A stretch of DNA of 56,080 nt from Candidatus Sulfotelmatobacter kueseliae (GTDB lineage Bacteria > Acidobacteriota > Terriglobia > Terriglobales > Acidobacteriaceae): positions 1 to 56,080 of the forward strand of contig OMOD01000127.1 of NCBI GenBank assembly GCA_900290255.1, written 5' to 3'. The notes below the pieces were generated by a model that was given only the letters and a program-made list of their open reading frames with translations, made no database searches and was not told the origin of the DNA. Below, piece by piece: positions 51,584 to 56,080 of the stretch (positions are counted from its first letter, which is position 1; every line of letters starts with the position of its first letter). The position numbers and the translations under genes were made by a program.

Positions 51584-51732
51584 AGCTGCTAGCTCCTAGC
51601 TTCTAGCGAAGCCCTATGTACGAGCGTCCATACCGACCCTCGACGCGGCGCACAAAGACTCGCATTTTGTTGGTCCCCAACGGCCCCACAATCTTTGATG
51701 GTTAGCAGCTAGAAGCTAGGAGCTCGAAGCTA
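51584..51732. repeat. Inverted pair of tandem AGCTNCT heptamers
   Basis: Left array at 51584-51607: AGCTGCT, AGCTCCT, AGCTTCT, AGC. Right array at 51707-51732: AGCTAGA, AGCTAGG, AGCTCGA, AGCTA, the inverse complement pattern. About 100 bases separate them. The last AGCTA contains the stop codon (TAG on the minus strand) of the zinc-ribbon gene. Confidence 0.88.
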
Positions 51733-52068
51733 TTTTTCCTTCGGCGGCAGCGTCAATCCGAACACCGAGATCTGCCCCTGCCCAGCTACATTCACCTTGG
51801 TCTCGCCGGGAGTGGGCAGGTAGAGCGTCTTGCAATTCTCGCAGCGATACACTTCGGCATTCGGTCCCCAGGCCTTCTCAATGTCGCCGCACTCGCGCTC
51901 GACCACGTCTTTCATGTAAAACCAGCGCTTCAGGTGCCCGCCGCAGAACTTGCCCTTGTCGTTTTTTTCATTGCAGGCGCGCTGGCCGGATTTCTTGACC
52001 TTGACCTTGTGATGAGGAAGTTGCTGGAGGTTGGTAGAAGCGGAAGTGGTGACTGCGCTGGTCGACAA
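51730..52068 (-). CDS. Small zinc-ribbon protein of unknown function
   Basis: A 112-residue soluble protein starting at a TTG (52068) with GAGGG eight bases upstream. A basic N-terminus (HHKVKVKKSGQRACNEKNDK) is followed by scattered cysteines (ACNEKNDKGKFCGGHLK) and a CxxC knuckle (VYRCENCKTLYLP), which suggests one zinc site. No family is recognised. The stop codon lies within a heptamer repeat array. It is upstream of the DRE-TIM gene on the same strand but separated by about 150 bases of repeat sequence. Confidence 0.65.
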   Translation of the reverse strand: MSTSAVTTSASTNLQQLPHHKVKVKKSGQRACNEKNDKGKFCGGHLKRWFYMKDVVERECGDIEKAWGPNAEVYRCENCKTLYLPTPGETKVNVAGQGQISVFGLTLPPKEK

Positions 52069-52093
52069 AGGATATACCCTCGTTCGTAGTTGC

Positions 52094-52365
52094 GAGTCCT
52101 GACTCGTGAGTCCCGAGAATGCACGGCCCTCGTTGGCGACTCAGCACTCAAGCCAACATTGTATCTCAGGTGCGAGCCGCGCCACCCGAGTCCGAGGTTG
52201 CGAGTCGCGAGAACAAATCTGTTCTCGCTCGCGGCTTTGCGGCTCGAAAGTCGGGACTAGGGCAGTGGCTGAATTTTGGATGTGGTTTGGGTTTTAGTGC
52301 TGTGGAAAACTTCTAGAGTTCAAATTCAGCCACTACCGGGACTAGGGACTCGCGACTCCGGACTG
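52094..52365. repeat. GAGTCNN heptamers in inverted orientation
   Basis: Left array at 52094-52118: GAGTCCT, GACTCGT, GAGTCCC, then GAGAA. Right array at 52338-52365: GGGACTA, GGGACTC, GCGACTC, CGGACTG. Additional GAGTCGCGAG pieces lie near 52200 and GGCTCGAAAGTCGGGAC near 52242. They occupy the 314-base gap between the zinc-ribbon and sulfotransferase-like genes, which contains no gene. Confidence 0.8.
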
Positions 52366-52382
52366 TCGTATGCTGAAGAATC

Positions 52383-52946
52383 ATGATCACGATCGTTTCG
52401 GAACTTCCCCGCTCGGGCACTTCATTGATGATGCAGATGCTGGTGGCGGGCGGAATGACGCCTCTTTCCGATGGCGAACGCCGGGCTGACGAGGACAATC
52501 CGCGGGGTTACCTGGAGTGGGAGCGGATCAAGCAACTGCCGAAAGATCCCGCCTGCATTGCCGGGGCCGAAGGGAAAGTGGTGAAGGTAATCTCACAGCT
52601 TCTGCTGGCGCTGCCGGCCGGGCATGAGTACCGGGTGATTTTCATGCAGCGTCCGATGGCGGAAGTGCTGGCCTCGCAGGATCAGATGCTGCGGCGAAGA
52701 GGCACGTACAAGGAGGGCGCTGACCAGGCTGCCGTTTCCGCGGCGTTTGAGAAGCATCTGCGCGAGGTGTACGCGTGGATGGAGGGCAAGCCGTATGTGA
52801 AGAGTCTGCGTGTTCCTTATCACGATACATTGCATCAGCCGGAGGAAGTGGCGCAGCAACTGGAGCAGTTTCTCGGGATCAGATTGAACATCGAAGCGAT
52901 GGTTCAGCAGGTAGATGGGTCGCTGTACCGGAATCGGGGGAAGTAA
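52383..52946 (+). CDS. Sulfotransferase-like P-loop protein
   Basis: A 187-residue protein with the sulfotransferase PAPS-binding loop at the very start: IVSELPRSGTSLMMQMLVAG. A strand-helix pattern follows, with YRVIFMQRPMAEVLASQDQM resembling the 3'-phosphate-binding region (usually 'R(D/N)P...'). It is shorter than classical cytosolic sulfotransferases (about 280), which puts it with the small bacterial sulfotransferase-like group. Substrate unknown. The start is fixed at ATG 52383 because the P-loop begins within ten residues. Confidence 0.78.
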   Translation: MITIVSELPRSGTSLMMQMLVAGGMTPLSDGERRADEDNPRGYLEWERIKQLPKDPACIAGAEGKVVKVISQLLLALPAGHEYRVIFMQRPMAEVLASQDQMLRRRGTYKEGADQAAVSAAFEKHLREVYAWMEGKPYVKSLRVPYHDTLHQPEEVAQQLEQFLGIRLNIEAMVQQVDGSLYRNRGK

Positions 52947-52973
52947 CCATCCTGCACTATTCATGAAGCTGCC

Positions 52974-53158
52974 TTGAAAGGGCGCGGCTTCCAGCCGCGC
53001 CGCCATGGCACCCTGGAAAACTGGGGCTTCAGCCCCCCGGGACAAGCGTGGGCATCTTTGTTTCCGACACCCAGGATGCTTCGAAACGCTCACCTCAGCG
53101 GCTAAAGCCGGAGCTGTTCTTGCCCGTGTCGGCGCGGCTGGAAGCCGCGCCCTTTCAA
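52974..53158. mobile_element. MITE-like element with perfect 29-bp inverted ends
   Basis: Left end 52974-53002 begins TTGAAAGGGCGCGGC; right end 53130-53158 is its exact inverse complement. The whole is 185 bp. Each end is itself a palindrome (GCGCGGCTTCCAGCCGCGC), so it can form two hairpins or one long stem. There is no coding sequence. Perfect ends suggest a recently moved or gene-converted non-autonomous element; no target duplication is obvious. Confidence 0.8.
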
Positions 53159-53240
53159 AACCCCAGCAACGTCCGGGCCAAGAGCTTGCACCGCACGCTC
53201 CGCCAGGAAAAGCCGCAGCGGTCGCAAAGGAAATCAGCTC

Positions 53241-53741
53241 TTAGAATTCGCGCTTGGGCGGGGTTTGATCGGCGCCCACGCGGCCGATTTGGATTTCCGC
53301 CTTGTGGTAGTTCTCGCCCTTGATGGGCGCGCCCGCCATGCGCCGCAGGATGGCGATCTGGCCGACGTGCGTGAGTGCGTCGGCGACCGGACCCTGAAAC
53401 AATTTTTCGAACGGCGCCTGAACCGCCTCCGGGGAAGCCAGAAAGTCGTCGAATTTTCTCAGCGCGGCGAAAAATCGCTCGACCTCTTGATCCCAAGGCA
53501 TGGGCTGCGAGTCCTGCCACTTCTGCTGGCCGGCGGCAATGGACAGCGCCCAATCGAACAGGTCGCCCATGTGGGCCAGAATCTGTCCCGGGGTGCGCAG
53601 GCCCTCACCACCACGAAAGTCGGCGAATCCGGCGGGCGCGTGGCGCAGGGTCTTGCCGCCGCGATAAGCCAGCGTAGCCAGGGTGTGGCGAAACAATTCG
53701 CGTTTAGGATCGGACGGGTGGGTTGGGGCAGGCGGAGTCAT
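53241..53741 (-). CDS. DinB-family four-helix protein
   Basis: A 166-residue protein with the DinB/YfiT four-helix bundle pattern: TPGQILAHMGDLFDWALSIA in the second helix (metal His) and DALTHVGQIAILRRMAGAPI in the last helix (the HxxQ/HxxH pair). Family members are metal-binding thiol-dependent enzymes or damage-induced proteins; the role here is unknown. It ends just downstream of the MITE-like element on the opposite strand. Confidence 0.85.
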   Translation of the reverse strand: MTPPAPTHPSDPKRELFRHTLATLAYRGGKTLRHAPAGFADFRGGEGLRTPGQILAHMGDLFDWALSIAAGQQKWQDSQPMPWDQEVERFFAALRKFDDFLASPEAVQAPFEKLFQGPVADALTHVGQIAILRRMAGAPIKGENYHKAEIQIGRVGADQTPPKREF

Positions 53742-53840
53742 GGCGACAAGATTACAACACTTAAGTCCGACTGCGCATGATCGCCCGCAGTCGAAAGCAA
53801 GGCTTCCGACAACTGGTTATATTGAGTTGTGGAGATTGTG

Positions 53841-54785
53841 ATGAAGCCTTTGATCTTTGCTTTCTCTGTTGTGTTTGCGTGCGGCGGTCTGAGCGCGCAG
53901 ACGCCCACCTGGCAGCCGTCTCCGGGACATACGCAAGTGGCGATATGGCCGGGTGTGGTGCCTGATGCGGTGCCTGTCGCGGGGCCGGAGGTTTTCGCTG
54001 ACGGGACGGATAGGGACTTTCTGGTTGCCGGCAGGCCGGTGGCTGGGGTGGGCAAAGTCTCCCGGCCTACGATGACGGTTTATTCGCCAGAGGGAAAGAA
54101 CACGGGTGTTGCGGTCGTCGTTTTTCCTGGCGGGGGCTATTGGGCTCTGGCCATCGATCTTGAGGGCACAGAGGTCTGCGACTGGCTGACGTCGAAGGGG
54201 ATCACGTGTGTGCTGTTGAAGTATCGCGTTCCGGGTGAGGGACTATTTCCGAAATCGGGGCCGTATCCGAAATCACCGATGGCGCTGGAGGATGCGCAGA
54301 GGACCCTGGGGCTGGTGCGATTTCACGCGGCGGAGTGGAAGATCGATCCGCACAAGATTGGCGTGCTCGGGTTTTCGGCAGGCGGGCATCTGGTGGCAGC
54401 GATGAGCACGCATTTTAAGAAGCGCTTGTATCCGGCTGTCGATGCCGCCGACAACGAAAGCTGCCGCCCGGACTTTGCGGTGGCTATTTACCCGGGACAT
54501 ATGCTGGAGAATACTTCGCAAGAGTTTGAGTTGAATCCGTATGTTCCAGTCATCCGCGAGACGCCGCCTACATTTATTCTGCAGGCGGAAGATGACCCGG
54601 TGGACCCGGTACAGAACTCGCTGGTTTACTACGCTGCGCTGAAGAAGGCCGGGGCACCCGTGGAGATGCATTTGTATGCGCACGGCGGGCATGCGTTCGG
54701 GCTGCGGCGCACGAAGCTTCCGGTGACGGCATGGCCTCAGTTGGTGGAGACTTGGCTGGGAACAATCGGAATAATTCCGGAGTGA
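53841..54785 (+). CDS. Exported alpha/beta hydrolase (esterase/lipase)
   Basis: A 314-residue protein from ATG 53841 (GGAG six bases upstream). The signal peptide is KPLIFAFSVVFACGGLSAQT. The alpha/beta-hydrolase fold has the oxyanion motif VVFPGGGYWAL, nucleophile elbow VLGFSAGGHLV (Ser), acid Asp in LQAEDDPVDPVQNS and catalytic His in YAHGGHAFGL. The pattern is that of the BD-FAE/acetyl-esterase group, which removes acetyl or short acyl groups from plant polysaccharides or similar. Periplasmic. Divergent from the DinB gene. Confidence 0.88.
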   Translation: MKPLIFAFSVVFACGGLSAQTPTWQPSPGHTQVAIWPGVVPDAVPVAGPEVFADGTDRDFLVAGRPVAGVGKVSRPTMTVYSPEGKNTGVAVVVFPGGGYWALAIDLEGTEVCDWLTSKGITCVLLKYRVPGEGLFPKSGPYPKSPMALEDAQRTLGLVRFHAAEWKIDPHKIGVLGFSAGGHLVAAMSTHFKKRLYPAVDAADNESCRPDFAVAIYPGHMLENTSQEFELNPYVPVIRETPPTFILQAEDDPVDPVQNSLVYYAALKKAGAPVEMHLYAHGGHAFGLRRTKLPVTAWPQLVETWLGTIGIIPE

Positions 54786-54874
54786 TTCGTATTCCATTGA
54801 TCGCCGGGAGGGGAAAAAAGTGCAGCGCAGGCCACGCAGAACGCGACTCATCTCAAACTGTTAGAATCTCCCGC

Positions 54875-55606
54875 ATGTCGACGACGTTCGTCCTCGTACA
54901 CGGCGCGTGGCAATCGACCGGCACGTGGGACCGGCTGGTCCCGTTGCTGGAAAAGCAGGGCCATCGGGTGATAACACCGGTCCTCAGCGGGCTTGGCACA
55001 GACCAACGCCGTCTGTCTCCCGGCATTACGCTGCAGCAACATGTGACGGACGTTTCGCGCGAGCTTTCAAAGTCCCCGGAGCAAGTGACCCTTGTAGGCC
55101 ACAGTTACGCCGGCATGATCATCAGCGGCGTGGTCGAGACGAACCCAACTCAAGTCGAGCGATTGGTTTTCCTGGATGCCTTCATTCCAGAAGATGGGCA
55201 AAGCGCACTCGACTTGCTTCCGCCTGAGATTGGCGCCCATTTTCGCGGCGTCGCACGAGAAAAGGGAGATGGCTGGCGGTTACCGGGCGGGGAAAACCAA
55301 CTTGATCTCTGGGGACTGAAGCCGGGCGAAGCGCGCGATTTCGTGCGTGCCCGGCTGTGCGATTTCAGTCTGCGTTGCTTTGAGGAGCGGCTGCGTCTTC
55401 CGGCCAACCGGAAGGCCGGCACTCCAGCCACCTTCGTCAGCTGCGTCGCGGAAGGATATCCGGCGAGGCCGTTCTTCGAGCCGTTTGCCAGAAAGGCTCG
55501 TGCCTCCGGCTGGGAGGTGGCTGAAGTGAAGACTGGCCACGACTGCCACGTCGAGCGGCCGGACGAAGTCGCGAACATTCTGCTGTCGGCCGCGCCGTCT
55601 CATTGA
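54875..55606 (+). CDS. Alpha/beta hydrolase (salicylate-esterase-like)
   Basis: A 243-residue cytosolic hydrolase starting MSTTFVLVHGAWQSTGTWDR at ATG 54875; the longer open frame upstream overlaps the previous gene. The nucleophile elbow is VTLVGHSYAGMIISG (Ser), the acid is in the region LVFLDAFIPEDGQSALDLLP, and the catalytic His is in KTGHDCHVERPDEVANILLS. The HGAW...W..(L/V)...L...GH pattern places it with the esterase/hydroxynitrile-lyase-like group. Substrate unknown. Repeat sequence and no gene follow up to 55766. Confidence 0.87.
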   Translation: MSTTFVLVHGAWQSTGTWDRLVPLLEKQGHRVITPVLSGLGTDQRRLSPGITLQQHVTDVSRELSKSPEQVTLVGHSYAGMIISGVVETNPTQVERLVFLDAFIPEDGQSALDLLPPEIGAHFRGVAREKGDGWRLPGGENQLDLWGLKPGEARDFVRARLCDFSLRCFEERLRLPANRKAGTPATFVSCVAEGYPARPFFEPFARKARASGWEVAEVKTGHDCHVERPDEVANILLSAAPSH

Positions 55607-55766
55607 AAAACCGGGCTGGAGCCAGGGAGATCAGGCCAATGAACAAGCTATGCTTCCTGCTACAGGGAAAAAGCAGGTTCCTCGACTTCGTGGCGTCGCC
55701 CGCTAACGGGCAACTCCACTCCGCTCGGAATGCAAGCTTTGAAGTTTGGCCGAGATTTCCGAGTAG

Positions 55767-56080
55767 TCACAACTGCTTGCGCCGGACCACTGCCGCCGCG
55801 CGCAGCGCGCCGCGGACGCGCTGTCCTAATCCCCGGGCAAACTGAAAATCGAGAAAGCCTTCCATCTGCTGCGCGAAGCGTTCGCCATAACTGTACCACC
55901 AGACCTTTTTCATTCCCGGCATAAGGTCTACGTCCAGATATTTCAGCCGCACCATCTCTTCCAGACCGAAACGCCCGTGAGTGCGGCCAAGGCCGCTCGA
56001 TTTGAAGCCGCCATGCGGAGCTTCGCTGATGCCGAAGCAGGAAATCACATCGTTGACCATGACGGTGCCGGCTTGAATCT
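55767..56080 (-). CDS. Aldehyde dehydrogenase, C-terminal part (partial)
   Basis: The frame enters from the right edge (IQAGTVMVNDVISCFGISEA), continues PHGGFKSSGLGRTHGRFGLE and ends at 55767 after about 104 visible residues. The PHGGFKxSGxGRxxGxxGLE motif is the conserved C-terminal signature of NAD(P)-dependent aldehyde dehydrogenases (oligomerisation strand and substrate tunnel). The catalytic Cys and Glu lie outside the window. The tail after the motif (YLDVDLMPGMKKVWWYSYGE) is longer than in classic ALDHs. Gene continues past the right edge. Confidence 0.9.
   Translation of the reverse strand, partial: IQAGTVMVNDVISCFGISEAPHGGFKSSGLGRTHGRFGLEEMVRLKYLDVDLMPGMKKVWWYSYGERFAQQMEGFLDFQFARGLGQRVRGALRAAAVVRRKQL

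Overview
The window looks like a chromosomal segment of an Acidobacteriota bacterium, probably of the Terriglobia (Koribacter-like) type. The reasons are the high GC with strong third-position GC, the Gram-negative envelope genes (porin, TonB domain, HtrA, lytic transglycosylase), the style of the small proteins, and the many short repeats at gene borders. No plasmid or phage backbone is visible. Taxonomy is inference and would need 16S or protein phylogeny.

Layout. 1-7000: a partial GlsB-type membrane protein, an Ala/Pro-rich secreted protein, a TPR membrane protein, a HAD phosphatase, a lytic transglycosylase, a flippase-like integral membrane protein, and a GlmS-like SIS protein lacking the glutaminase domain. 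7000-8820: an MFS sugar porter. 8976-19505: a complete Kdp potassium-uptake locus. The sensor KdpD is split into two divergent genes, followed by kdpE, an 84-residue protein, a beta-barrel porin, a 28-residue membrane peptide and kdpFABC. Two promoters in it carry the same 11-bp-phased operator. 19548-25742: tRNA-Arg(CCU), a small conserved protein, purU, an unknown 500-residue protein, and an RNase E/G with a roughly 460-residue insertion.

26193-34035: the cell-shape cluster mreB-mreC-mreD-mrdA-rodA on the minus strand, preceded by a FecR-domain protein. 34292-39698: a GT39-type glycosyltransferase, a short TonB-C protein, an aminotransferase, a membrane protein, and a PHP-type phosphatase broken by a perfect 28-bp tandem duplication. 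40092-42947: an IS1595-like transposon with 25-bp perfect terminal inverted repeats, a 9-bp target duplication and three passenger genes, including a trypsin-like protease without a signal peptide. 43037-56080: a peptidoglycan-binding-like protein, HtrA, an amidohydrolase, an M20 peptidase, a ketopantoate-reductase-family protein, a DRE-TIM aldolase/lyase, a zinc-ribbon protein, a sulfotransferase-like protein, DinB, two alpha/beta hydrolases and the C-terminus of an aldehyde dehydrogenase.

The most distinctive features outside genes are tandem 7- or 8-bp repeats of several unrelated sequences. They often sit as inverted pairs in intergenic gaps, and some run into gene ends and supply the stop codon. 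Longer palindromic elements beginning GTCATTCC or GTCATCC, and a MITE-like element at 52974-53158, accompany them. The strongest candidates for follow-up are the twin Kdp operator module, the protease-bearing transposon, the 28-bp duplication, the heptamer arrays, and the interrupted RNase E/G with its structured leader.
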